Position numbers and translations under genes: made by a program | Notes under the pieces: model-generated | The model's database searches: none | Told to the model about the DNA's origin: nothing | Seen by the model: the letters and a program-made list of their open reading frames with translations, nothing else | In this document: positions 28,697-38,742 of the stretch, piece by piece | How positions within the stretch are numbered: position 1 is the stretch's first letter | Layout of the letters: every line of letters begins with the position of its first letter | Origin: Folioceros fuciformis | Taxonomy: Eukaryota; Anthocerotophyta; Anthocerotopsida; Anthocerotales | Length of the DNA stretch: 38,742 nt | Assembly (NCBI GenBank): GCA_049999805.1 | Contig: JBNGIO010006239.1 | Coordinates: 7,001 to 45,742, forward strand | Direction: 5' to 3'

Positions 28697-30046
28697 TTAA
28701 AGGATCAGTCCTTGGGCTGGAGGAGGGCCTGACTTCACAGACGCTCCCCGAACAGATGGATCATAAATAGTAGGGTACCTCACTGGCCCGGACTCTGCTG
28801 CCGCACTCAAGGAAACAGCTGCTGGAGGAGTTAAGTTTTGCTGCTGCACTGCCTGAAACTGGGAGTACTCGTTGCCTGCAGGGCTGCTGTATACGTCCCC
28901 TCTGTCGTCCGTCTCGACAGTCTTGGGAGCCTGTGTTTGAAGGACTTTCTCCTTTGTTTTCTGGCCCACATCCGCTGCAGCCTTCTGCACCCTGCTGAAA
29001 GCCCCCGTCACCCATGTCGCACCTGTCAACACGTACTTGTTCTTCATCAAGGCAGAGCCTGCGAGGTTAACCTTCTGCTCAGCCGCTGCAAACACAGTTC
29101 TCGTCTTCTCTGACACCTGGAACTTCTGGTCCACAGCTTTCACTCTCTCATTCACAGCCGTCGTCCCGGCATTCAGCTTCTGCGTCAGCCCCATCTTCTT
29201 GTCCAGATTCGACACTGTGGCTGATGCACTGGCAGTCAGTTTGTGCTTGTCATCAAAGGCTTTCGCTTTGGACATGGCATCCTTGCCGAGAACAAACCCC
29301 CTTGCTAGCATAGATGCAATCACCTCTTCCGCCTTCGTAAGGTTATGAGGCTGGTTCAACCACGAACAAAGCGGATGAGTACACCTCAATCGTTGGGAAG
29401 TAGGAAACCACTACCAAGAAGGAACCACAAGACAGAGGTAAAACATAACACACCGTAGCGTCAGATCCCTCAGCGTGGGGAGAAACGAACTCGTCATCAG
29501 CAGCCACATCGATGTTCACCGCCTGGTCGACAATAGTTGCTCCCTGGCCCGGCGAACATCACCCACAAGTCTTCAGAACCAATCAGGGTCACCTAAGGCC
29601 ACCTCCAAGCGACCAGGCAACTAAAAGAATTCAACAATGACAGCAACATGACCGCGTCCTTACAGATAGGAGAAGCGCGGTATCCAAGGCCCCAACCTCC
29701 TTAAATGTCACAAACGCAACCTGCGAGCTCTCACCGTCCCTGCAAAGCCCGAAGCGCATGATACTGCCATAAGGAGACGCCAGACAAGGCCCCAAACAAC
29801 ATCCAGAAGGCAATTTCTGGACGCCAGCACACGAACCTCCGAAGCTCGATGTTCTGGATCTCTCCGGAGAAAGAAAAGAAATCCATGATGTCACTCTCCG
29901 TTGCTCTAGGAGAGACATTGCTCACCCGTACGATACTCCCTTGGGCTTGCTAAGACACATGGGCATAAGAAAATCAGCATTTCAGCCATCCTTGCGCCGT
30001 TCTGCCAGGAACATCAGATCGAACACAAGGCGCAACTCACCGCCAT
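28697..30046 (-). CDS. BPA1-like RRM protein (binding partner of ACD11 family)
   Basis: Minus-strand exons: 30046-30041, 29949-29837, 29739-29664, 29543-29454, 29350-28697; 939 nt, 312 aa, all GT-AG and in phase. An RRM covers about residues 6-80, with RNP2 IVRVSNV and RNP1 SQVAFVTF, followed by the family block ALLLSGATIVDQAV. The C-terminal half is helical with repeated Ala/Lys motifs (VIASMLARGFVLGKDAMSKA, NKYVLTGATWVTGAF) typical of the BPA1 group. Arabidopsis BPA1 binds the sphingolipid-transfer protein ACD11 and influences immunity; the same role here is only inferred. The first coding exon holds just ATG GCG. The start was chosen because MA joins smoothly to QAQGSIVRVSNV and the donor gtgagt is strong. 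Confidence 0.9.
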
Positions 30047-30529
30047 GGCTCGATCACACGACCGGAGGAACAGAACAAAACACCTGTATGGAAAGCTCGC
30101 ACACCACACAACGCCCCGCACGCAAACCAAAAAGCAGCTAAGACACAAGGCTGCGACAGCTGGATAATCCCAGGCAGACAAGCTCCTCAGCGCGGGAACA
30201 TAGTCAGATCCCGTAGTCTCGACACACAGCCCTAAATAAACGAAAGGTAACGCGCTTTCGGAGGCAACCGGGAAACCGGCACCCTCGTCCTACAGAATCA
30301 AGAAAGATCCAAGACTTAAGGGCAACTGCGCGAGGGCCACGTGCCCAGAAACGCCGTCTGATTTAGGCGGCAGGCTTCGCGGTCGGCTTTCGCGAGCAGC
30401 AGCCACTGCGGTGACCTGGTAGCTGCGGGCAAGCACTCGGATGAGAAGCCTGAGAGAATTTGCTTTGCTGGACTGGGGTACGGTTAGATTGCACTTGCGG
30501 TAGTTGGATTTTCTGTGCTGTTGTCGCCA
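30047..30529. promoter_or_regulatory. Divergent promoter region of BPA1-like and PDI genes
   Basis: These 483 bp are the 5' flank of both genes. GCCACGTGCC at 30336-30345 is a G-box-type bZIP site about 190 bp upstream of the PDI ATG; bZIP factors are known regulators of ER chaperone genes, so it could serve PDI. The site is seen; its use is inferred. The part at 30409-30434 is duplicated at 36236. Confidence 0.5.
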
Positions 30530-32783
30530 ATGGCGCGCTCCGGATCCCTGGGGTTGTTGCTGCTGCTGGCCACACTGATCTGCGTGGCTGGGGAGGTGCT
30601 GGATCTTGATCCTGACAACTTCGACGAGGAGGTGGGGGAGCAGAAAGGGGCGTTGGTGGAGTTCTTCGCACCTTGGTGAGTGATTCATAGTTTCCAATAA
30701 GAGCTGGCAAGGATGGGGTTGGATTTCATACTTCAGGGTATCGACGGGACTGTCTAGGACTGTGGACGCCGGATGGTGGATTCTCTGAATTGCATTGTTG
30801 TGACTCTGGGCTGATATGTGGAGCTCCGAATCTTGCCCTAACTTGAGGTTTCTGAGGGAATGGTGGAACCCAGACTAAATTTTGATGCGGGTAGTATTTT
30901 TTTATGCTGGCGTGCAAGAGGATTCGCTGAAGTTTTTGGTGTTGCTGTAGGTGTGGTCACTGCAAGAGGTTGGCTCCCGAATATGAAAAGCTTGGGGCTG
31001 CATTCAAGAAGACTCAGTCTGTTCTGATCGCCAAGGTAAGAGCGATGGAGCTCGTCGCTAGTTGGGGGTTTCAGGTGGATTTTGCAGGGAGCTACTGCTG
31101 TTGTTACGGTTGTCACCTTGGGGTGAGGATAATCTGGCATTATTTCTTGAATTCACTGTGTTTTTATTGGCTGATATTGTCAGGTTGACTGTGACGCTCA
31201 CAAGAGTGTGTGCACCAAATATGGGGTCTCCGGTTATCCAACCTTGAAGTGGTTTCCTGCGGGGTCTCTGACTCCCAAGGAGTAGGTTCTCAGGCTGTGC
31301 TCTAGCTCTCAGCTCCTCTAGACGTTTGTCTTAGGAAGTAGTTTCGATTCCCTGGAGACATCTTCACACGTGTCTGTGTGCTGCGCAGGTACTCTGGTGG
31401 CCGAACTCTGGAGGATCTTGTGGAATTCGTGAATGCAGAAGCGGGTATGGGTGACTTTGACCTGGCTCCTATTCGAGTCCAAGTGAGTGCACATTTTTGT
31501 CTCTCTTCAGTTGTACGTTGACCAGCTTGTAATGTGCAGGCACGTCTGTCAAACTGGCAACAACAACTTCTGATGTCGTGGTGTTGACTCCTTCCAACTT
31601 CAATGCTGTGGTCTTAGACAAGTCCAAGCATGTTCTGGTTGAATTCTATGCACCTTGGTATATCCTGATACGTCCTTTCTATGGTTTGCATTGAAAGGTA
31701 GCTAGCAGCGGTGGCTAATTAACTGACTGGCTTCCTCCACTTTGGATGGGTGCCATGTTGTTCAGGTGTGGTCACTGCAAAAGTCTTGCTCCAGTAAGCA
31801 TCTTAGATTATCATCAGTCTGGCGTTTATGATTCCTCTGTCAACGAGTATGCCTCTCAAATCTCTGTGTGTTGCAGGTATACGAGCAACTAGCTAGTGCT
31901 TTCAAAGGAGAGAGCGACGTGGTAGTTGCCAAGTTGGATGCTGATGCTCACAAGGATCTAGCTGAAAGGTACGTCTTCCTGTGTTTGCTGAAGGAGCGGG
32001 TGAGGTTAGGTCTAAGCGCCTCTCTTCTGTCTGCGTAGATACGATGTTAGTGGATTTCCAACTCTGAAATGGTTCCCCAAGACCAACAAAGAAGGTGAGA
32101 ACTATGAGGAGGGCCGAAGTCTGGAAGACCTAGTTGCTTTTGTCAATACGAAAGCAGGTACGAGTCGAACTACTTCAGGCGGTTTGGACGAAAATGTAAG
32201 TGCTTTCTGGAGGCTTCTTGAGGACAGTTCAGCAGGAATGTCTTCGACTGGCTATTGGTCATGGGCTTAAATTTCGACATACAATGCAGGCCGGGAAGGT
32301 TCCCGAACTTGAGAAATTTATCGATGAATTTTTGGCCGCGAATCTGAAGGAGAAAGAAGCCATCATCGAGAAAGCGGAAGAGACGTCTTCCACCCTTGAT
32401 GGGTCAGCCGCAAAGTTAGTGTTGGTGATTGCCTTGCCGCCTTTCGCACAAACGGTGCAAAGTCGGGGTGTTTTATGTGAGATCGGTGCAGGTACTCGAA
32501 GGTGTACATCAAGGCCTTGAAGTCTATTGTTGCGAAGGGCGATGAATACGCGAAGAACGAGCTCCGCAGGCTTGAGCGTGTACTATCAGGGGTGAGTTGT
32601 CTCTCTTCGCTCTCTCCTCTCGTTGGAGAGTCATTTCTCCCTCGCCACCTGGGCATGCAGTACCGTCCAATAAGCGTACCGGCAGTGAAAAGATGTTGTC
32701 ATGCGCAGGCTGTCAACCCGCACAAGGTGGATGAATTCATTGTGAAGAAAAACGTCTTAGCTTCATTTGTGAAGGATCAATAG
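30530..32783 (+). CDS. Protein disulfide isomerase, PDIL2-1-like (a-a'-ERp29c type)
   Basis: Catalyses disulfide formation and exchange in the ER lumen. Exons: 30530-30675, 30951-31035, 31184-31281, 31389-31444, 31540-31657, 31766-31793, 31877-31968, 32039-32195, 32290-32414, 32492-32591, 32709-32783; 1080 nt, 359 aa, the family length. A signal peptide ([16 protein letters not shown]) is followed by thioredoxin domain a with [18 protein letters not shown], domain a' with [17 protein letters not shown], both with YPTLKWFP or FPTLKWFP cis-Pro loops, then the helical ERp29 C-terminal domain. It ends FVKDQ with no KDEL, as in plant PDIL2-1. Both active-site Trp codons are split by an intron at the same position (TG|G), suggesting that domain duplication carried the intron. 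The ATG context is gccaATGG. Confidence 0.97.
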
Positions 32784-34066
32784 GTACCGAAACCTCGTAG
32801 ATCTAAAGGCAGTCTAGACAATAGTTTTTATTTCGAGCCGAGGATGTTGAAGGTTTTTACTCCTTGAAATCTTCTCCTTGCTACTTCCACTTCGAAATCG
32901 CAGGGCCAGTTCCGGCCCTAATCGGGTGACGTCAACCTCACTCGTGTTTCTCAAGTAAAGGAGGCCCTTGCCTCTCACGCTAAGAAAATACCGCGATTAT
33001 CTTCATTCTTATTAAAGATGCATGTTGGCCCTTTATGTTTGAATCACGTGTTTGAAGGCAAACCTCATAGCCATATTGTCTCCGTTGTTGAAAAACATGT
33101 GGCCATATATTCTACTTGTTGAGAGGACAAAGTCATAGTAAGTAGACAACTAGTACTTCATCAAATGATAGCCCACCTAACATAGAAACATCATTTGGAA
33201 GACTTGTACCCATTCACATCTTCAACCTAATTTTTAATCACAAAATCAAATTTAATATATTTTGGAGTTTATGTGAAAGACACATCATGCCTGCTATAAA
33301 GCTTCACATACTATATGACATCTAGAGCTAACATGGGAGGCCCAAGATTTGAGATCCAAGTTATGGTGCAAGTTATGAACATTGAATGCAAGATAACAAT
33401 TCTGATATCTTATACATTGGTTGCACAAGGTTGGAGGATATTGATTGTGTACCTCTATTCCATTTAAAATATTCTTTCCACCAAGTGAGTTAGATGATGT
33501 ATAACACATCTAGTGTACAACATATCATGATGCTTCAAATGTGGCAACTTGTATGGATATCCTGCCAGTGTACTCATAGCTTGCTTTTCTTGTTGTCACT
33601 GGTATGACCAATTTGTACCATGAAGTACTGAAGGGCAAAATAGTTTATTCTCGAACGGATATTTCTTTTCCTACCGTGCGGACTGGATACCAACAACGGG
33701 TAACACGGTGTGATACCATGCTGATGTGCCAGCAACTTGTCATGACAGCGGACGACTCAATTTCCATTTTGGGAAGACGGCCTAGACGAGGTGGGGTTCC
33801 GGTCCTAATACCTCACGCGTGCGAATTGCATGCCAATTTTTTCTTATCAATGGAGCTGCACCCAGTCCAAGGGAATGTCACGGGACCTCTTTCGCTTCTC
33901 TGCGCCGCATACGCCACACCAGTGCCACAAGCTAGTGTGGACCACTGCAGATGATAATGGTCTAGAATTGTGCGTGTCGTTGTCTCCATTCTTCATAGGA
34001 GTCCATCTGCACTTGTACAGCCCTGACGTGGGCTTAAAATTACCTGAGCAATTGGAGTGCCATCCT
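32784..34066. other. Non-genic interval between PDI and DNMT2
   Basis: The left end should be the PDI 3' UTR. 33000-33600 is AT-rich repeat-like sequence with broken frames and no recognised domain. A 116-codon frame at 33604-33954 has no recognisable content. No gene is called. Confidence 0.5.
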
Positions 34067-36172
34067 TCATTTCGTAGCCACTGTTGGCGAGGTTGCCATT
34101 GGTTCGGTTTGAAATAAGTACCTCAACAAACAACCCACAACAGCTATACTGAGGCTGTTTCCGAGTAGAGCATACCTACACATGAAGAATTCCCATTGTT
34201 CAGTCACTGTTACCAATGGTAAGCATAAGAGGACGTCATTGACGAGCCACTCGCAACCTTCAGTACCTTTGCTTCAAAGTCACATGATTTGGAAACATGA
34301 ACTTTGCAGGGAAAGAATGGAGATTGGCCACCTGTAGTATCAGTATCATGCAGTCTGAGTCACAAGCATTCCTCCCAAGTACAGGAAACCATTGCACTTG
34401 AATAGTGACAGAACATACCTCCCGAGGAGTAAAATATCTAAGCTCTAAGTCTGATAAACGCATTCCAGAGGATCCCGTCGACAGGCTTGCCACTTGAGAC
34501 TCTGACGCCTGCAACGAACTCTTGTTATATAAGAAAATGTGATAGTTATGACATGAAGACCAGAATCTAGTCTTACAACAAGGGACAGCGGCGACTCCAG
34601 TGAAACCTACCTTCATTGCCAAAAAGGATCCAGTGCCCTTAGCAAACCGAAAGTAGCTTTTTGTAAAGCAGCAGCAACGTCTTGACTCGGGGCAAACAAT
34701 GTCTAGCTCAACATTTTTCAAACAGCACGAGTTAGCAACGTGAGAAAAGAATGCAGCAACTACAAGAACAAAATAAGTTCTCAAGGTTTAGAAAGGTACC
34801 AAAAACGTCACCCCAACGGTCGATTGTGCTGGCAGGCACAACATAGTCTTTCCATTTATTCAACATGGTCGATGTATTGCTGGCACAACTTGCCTCACAT
34901 ACTTCAATTAAACTTTTACTGCATGCATGTGCTACAGTAACTGGCTCATAAGTGCACGATGTTTGCACATCTTCAGTAGGCTCCAGCTCTAGAAAATGGC
35001 TGATAGGTTGGCAAATAACAGTCGGATCTAGCACTGGTTCATTCATGGTCCTCGGTTGAATACCGGGCTTGTACGGTGCTTGAGACGTCTTGTCCGTGCA
35101 ACGTAGGCACTCTGCAGCATCTGGGAGTACGGGTCCAGGTCTACAAAGTAGGCTCCCGTTCAGTTCCAAGTGTGCAAATGGTAGTGTCTCTCTTTTTGCC
35201 TGCGCAGGTTCACAAAGCACATCGATTCACTTTACCTGAGATGAAATGCCACAACACATAAATCAATGCAGGAATACTGGAGATGCACAGTACCAGACAG
35301 AAGTAGCGAGGTCTGGAATAAGGAATGCCGAACTGGAGAGGACTCAGGATGAACTCCTGAATTTGAAAACCAGCTCTCCTTAGCACGCCCCATAAGCAAG
35401 CATGAGTGACTGAGCGCTGTCAGACAGAACAAATAGGATCAGTCACTTTTCACCTCCTGGTTATGGCTCAAACCCACCCCTTACATGAATGGATCTGCTG
35501 TCACCTCAAAGCCCACAACATTCTCTACGAAAATATATGCAGGAGGTGATGCCATCTCAGCCAGCATCTCCAAAAGCTGTAAAAAAGAAGAAGCCCTGCA
35601 ATCGTCTACGTCTTTTCGCAAGCCTGCAAACCTACAGAAATCCAATGAGAGGTTTTCATTTCCCCGCAGACTTCTTCCTCTTTGGAAAGCAATATCAACG
35701 CATCATGTAAGGACTGGTTCTCACCTTGCCGAGTATATGGCTGACAAGGAGGAGACAAAAGCCAAGCATCCCCCTCGTAGTTATCCAGTTGTTGCGCAGT
35801 TAACCTTTGGATGTTTCCCTACAAGACAGAAGAGCAAGTCAATCGGTGCTGAACAACAAGACCTCTTGGTAGCTGGACGACACCGAGAATGCTGACATCA
35901 GAAACCTGGTTTGGCCGGTGGCCAAAGTTATGCTCATACACATCGTTGGCCACATCATTGATATCAAATGCCTCCGCCACAAACGCAGGCACACCTGCGT
36001 ACTCCAGCGAATACCTCTGCAAATGCAGTCTCATGTCAGCTGTTGTGGAATGCTAGGATGCTTTACAAAATCCTGCAGCAGCATGTCATTCACTTGCCAG
36101 TCCGCCGATTCCACTGTAAAATTCCAACACCCTGATGACAGGACCGTCCGATTCACTACCCGTTGAACCCAT
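34067..36172 (-). CDS. DNMT2: tRNA (cytosine-5) methyltransferase DNMT2/TRDMT1
   Basis: Methylates C38 of tRNA-Asp and some other tRNAs using SAM. Minus-strand exons: 36172-36098, 36016-35906, 35818-35725, 35623-35505, 35416-35294, 35199-34800, 34702-34611, 34508-34419, 34331-34267, 34175-34067; 1278 nt, 425 aa. Motif I is LEFYSGIGG, then [16 protein letters not shown], motif [13 protein letters not shown] with the catalytic Cys, motif [10 protein letters not shown], motif VIII region [12 protein letters not shown], the DNMT2 signature [26 protein letters not shown], and motif [11 protein letters not shown]. Exon 6 adds a variable linker of about 80 residues, making the protein longer than most DNMT2s (~380-390). 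Intron 1 is GC-AG (CTG|gcaagt). The start sits in a strong context (caccATGGg). Confidence 0.96.
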
Positions 36173-36235
36173 GGTGCCAGGGACTGACCCCTGACTGAGC
36201 AAGGCACCAAGCCACAGAAATGACGTCGCGAACAG

Positions 36236-36730
36236 CGGTCACCAAGGTAACCTGGTAGCTGCGGGCCAGGAGAATGGGAGCGTTGGTGGAGTTCTTTGCT
36301 CCCCGGTGAGTAAGTGAGTGAGAGTTGCCAATACACACTGGCACGAAGACGAAGAAAAATTCTATTCAGGTCCACTAAGGACGGATTTTGGCAAGGATGG
36401 GGTTGGATTACTTAAGTAAGGGTCTCGACGGGACTGTGTAGGGCTGTGGACGGCGGATGGTAGATTCACCGCATTAAATTGTTCTGGCTGTAGGCTGATC
36501 TAGGTTGAATTCGGAATCTTGCCCTAATCTGAGGTTTCGAGGAAATGGTGAAACTCAGACAGAATTTTGATGTGAACAGCATTTCTAAATGATGGCGTGC
36601 AAGTGGATTCAAGAATACCCAGTCTGTTCTGATCGTCAAGGTAAGAGTTATGGAGCTCGTCGCTGCTTGGGGCTGTCAGGTGGATTTTGCAGAGAGCTAC
36701 TGGTTTCGTTGCCTTTGTCACCAGGGTGTC
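36236..36730 (+). pseudogene. Degraded partial duplicate of the PDI gene 5' region
   Basis: Matches 30409-31124 (PDI upstream flank, end of exon 1, intron 1, part of exon 2, start of intron 2), including intron sequence, so it arose from DNA and not from mRNA. Relative to the source it lacks about 200 bp covering the start codon and signal peptide, has an insertion in intron 1, changes the active-site Trp codon (TGG to CGG) and lacks 80 bp that contained the exon 2 acceptor and the CGHC active site. It cannot encode a PDI. It lies 63 bp upstream of the DNMT2 start, in divergent orientation. Confidence 0.92.
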
Positions 36731-37134
36731 ATTTTCACCGAGTACTAGCTCAGTCCCCGGGACTGCCTAGCCTGGCTACGCTTGGTCCCGGACCGAGCAG
36801 GGACCCTGCCTTTTCGCTACCCTTGGTCACTAAATCTAATAAATATTAAATAAATAATTTATATATAATAATATAAAAATACAGAATATTTAGTATATTC
36901 TATTGTAGGGCTGGTCTTTCCCAGCTTTAAAAATACCATTCCAATCTATCACTTTAACGAAGGGACCATTGATGGATATACTCATCAATGATCAAGGGTC
37001 AGAATATTAAGATTAGTTCTCATATTATTCATCACAAAGTTTTGTTTAGAAAATCCTTGGTCACATATAGCAGTACTACAAGATATAAGCAAACATAATT
37101 CCTAAAGACATAACATAGAGGGTGTTAGTATTAC
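36731..37134. other. Non-genic AT-rich interval
   Basis: A short GC-rich stretch (about 36745-36830) followed by AT-rich sequence. No coding or RNA feature is supported. Confidence 0.5.
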
Positions 37135-38742
37135 CTACTCCCCAGTTGTTAAGTATATTTTGTAAGCTGCTAATATACTCAATCCAGCACAAGAAGACTT
37201 CAAGATCAACACAAATGTTAGCAACTCAACTTGACACACTTCATCAACTACAATAGGGTCAACAACATTAGTATTTGTATCCAAAGAGTTAGTGCCAAAC
37301 TTTTTCAATAAAACCTCTAACAAACAATTAACTAACTATACACGCCCATCTGCATCTTCAGATAAAATTTAGGACTAAATAGATGACAAGCATGCAACAC
37401 ATGAGGATAAGGAAACTTATTATTCATTGCATCAACAATAGCTAAAGCATATTTGTTAGCACTAATAATACAATAACTTAGTTCGGTTTCAAAGTAGTCA
37501 GATATTACAAAACCCTCATATACTCCATGACTGTTTTTTCAAGTTTTCAATGAAAGAGAAATGCTTTCTACTTCCCATACTCATTCTATCAATTTTATAC
37601 ATGCTTTTGACCTGTTCAATAATAGAATCTATGAGCGGAGGTATGCTAACTAGCTCCAGATAATCACGTTGAAAGTTAGTATTCAAGGTATTAAGGACCT
37701 CTAAAATATCTAATAAAAAGTGAAATGAAAATAAGGCCTTAGTAGTTAGTAAAGCTTGGAAGATAGTTTTCCCCTACAAAGAAGAAGAACTGCTTGGACC
37801 CTTATTGGCTTTTGGCCAATTTAGGCTCTCATATTCTTGAGCAAATTTAAGTAAAGCTGGTAATAGACAAACTATTCTACTCATGGCTTGACCTCTAGAC
37901 AACCAACAGACATCATGAATTCCTGATACAGTTAAGACTTGCATTTCTTATCGCACTTGCAAATTACGCAAAGCCGTAGTCTTCTTACTTGAATGATGAA
38001 GAGCAGCGTACAATTTCTTGACAATCTTGTTCGCCACCTCAAAGTCGGGAACCTTGGATGCTGCCTCTGCAACTTCAAGCGATGTACGATGAACAACACA
38101 ATGAGTTTGAGCAAAATACGGATTCACATTACGCATAAACTTCACAACATTGTGATCTCCTTGGCCTTTGCCCTTGCCAATCATGACTGATGCTCCATCA
38201 CTTGCAAATCCACTCATTTTTATTATGTCTAAATCAAAAAGTTGCAATTGCTCAACCAAGGCGTTGAAGATCGCTTCTGCACGTACACTTGTTATGTTGG
38301 CTAGCTTCAAAAACTTCGTTCATACCGTCCTATTATACAAATAATACGGATAAATAATTATGTGTTGCATCATCGCCTTGTCTTTCCCCTTATCTATAAG
38401 TATCCCACACCATGGACTTGCACGCAACCTCTCCTTCTATTGTTCGCGTTAAAAATGGGTTGTGAGAACCATATGCTCCTTGCAAGCACTATCCGCAAGA
38501 TATGAACCATAGGTCTTCACCTCTGGAATGCCTTCTACTCCGATATCCCCCATGAACTCACAAAGGTCCTCGTACAAGTAGAAACTCAAATCCTTCTTAG
38601 CAATGAAATAAGTGAACTTCAACAAGTTGAGAATCTCCTTATCCTTTTTGGAAAATGCATTTCCAAAGTTTGTTGCATGGTTGGTTGTTGAGCCTTGGCT
38701 GGGGCTTGCTCCATCTTCAGTAACGCTAAATGATATGTACTC
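37135..38742 (-). pseudogene. Decayed hAT-type transposase (ZNF862/DUF4371-like), runs off the window
   Basis: Reading the minus strand from 38742 down: an N-terminal part with EYISFSVTEDG and YFIAKKDLSF, then ASPWCGILIDKGKDKAM where active relatives have GIMIDEST-like residues. An open stretch at 38310-37948 follows (FASDGASVMIGKGKGQGDHN, THCVVHRTSLEVAEAA, LHHSSKK), then IHDVCWLSRGQAMSRI and LLPALLKFAQEYE, and a hAT-dimerisation-like end near 37320-37135. Many stops and frame shifts separate the parts. The DE pair of the catalytic Asp region is lost. No terminal inverted repeats were identified; the right end lies outside the window. Confidence 0.87.

Noticed and set aside
33604-33954. 116-codon frame between PDI and DNMT2
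   Set aside because: No recognisable composition, domain or splice context; the length is within chance expectation.
1-38742. Prokaryotic-type systems: CRISPR arrays, operons, integrons, phage genes
   Set aside because: None is present. The tandem repeats seen lack regular unique spacers, and the genes are spliced eukaryotic genes.

Overview
This is a nuclear genome window from a plant-lineage (streptophyte) eukaryote. The evidence is spliceosomal introns mostly 70-140 nt long, a U4 snRNA gene with a plant-type USE and TATA promoter, an elongator tRNA-Met with the short intron typical of plants, and genes whose closest recognisable relatives are plant proteins (CYP97-clan P450, LMBR1 domain-containing 2-like, PDIL2-1-like disulfide isomerase, BPA1-like RRM protein, plant-type DNMT2, BTB protein of the At3g56230 kind). 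The intron sizes and repeat content would fit a bryophyte, lycophyte or streptophyte-alga genome, but I cannot name the species. No single new multi-gene system stands out. The interest lies in individual loci: a Harbinger nuclease that looks domesticated, a broken duplicate of a PDI gene beside DNMT2, an apparently intronless PEX1, unusual introns, and assembly gaps that hide coding sequence.

Layout. Positions 1-4.27 kb are decayed Copia retrotransposon. The RT/RNase H half lies on the minus strand and the integrase half on the plus strand, with a diverged direct repeat on each side. A complete eight-exon P450 follows (4942-7422, +), then tRNA-Ala(UGC) and a U4 snRNA gene. Next come a gap beside a 20-bp tandem repeat, the cytosolic aspartyl-tRNA synthetase gene (10385-12621, -), and PEX1 (from about 13262 to 16783, +), which diverges from it. 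An elongator tRNA-Met (-) precedes the 14-exon LMBR1-domain gene (18367-22311, +). A three-unit 40-bp repeat and a single-exon SGNH/PC-esterase gene (22863-23882, +) come next.

From 24 kb: a single-exon Harbinger-type nuclease (24034-25527, -), AT-rich sequence with an intronless BTB gene (26780-27571, -), an unassigned open frame, and a BPA1-like RRM gene (28697-30046, -) divergent from the PDIL2-1-like PDI gene (30530-32783, +). DNMT2 (34067-36172, -; ten exons, 425 aa) lies back to back with a degraded duplicate of the PDI 5' region (36236-36730). The window ends in a decayed hAT-type transposase (-).

Most genes are housekeeping (translation, peroxisome protein import, ER folding, splicing, tRNA methylation) and show no pathway-level clustering. 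Two gene pairs share divergent promoters (AspRS/PEX1 and BPA1-like/PDI). All four N runs are exactly 100 nt and therefore are placeholders. One of them has negative true size, and another hides a conserved protein domain. Exon models were built by eye from splice signals plus remembered family alignments. In every gap-free multi-exon gene the exon lengths sum to a multiple of three.
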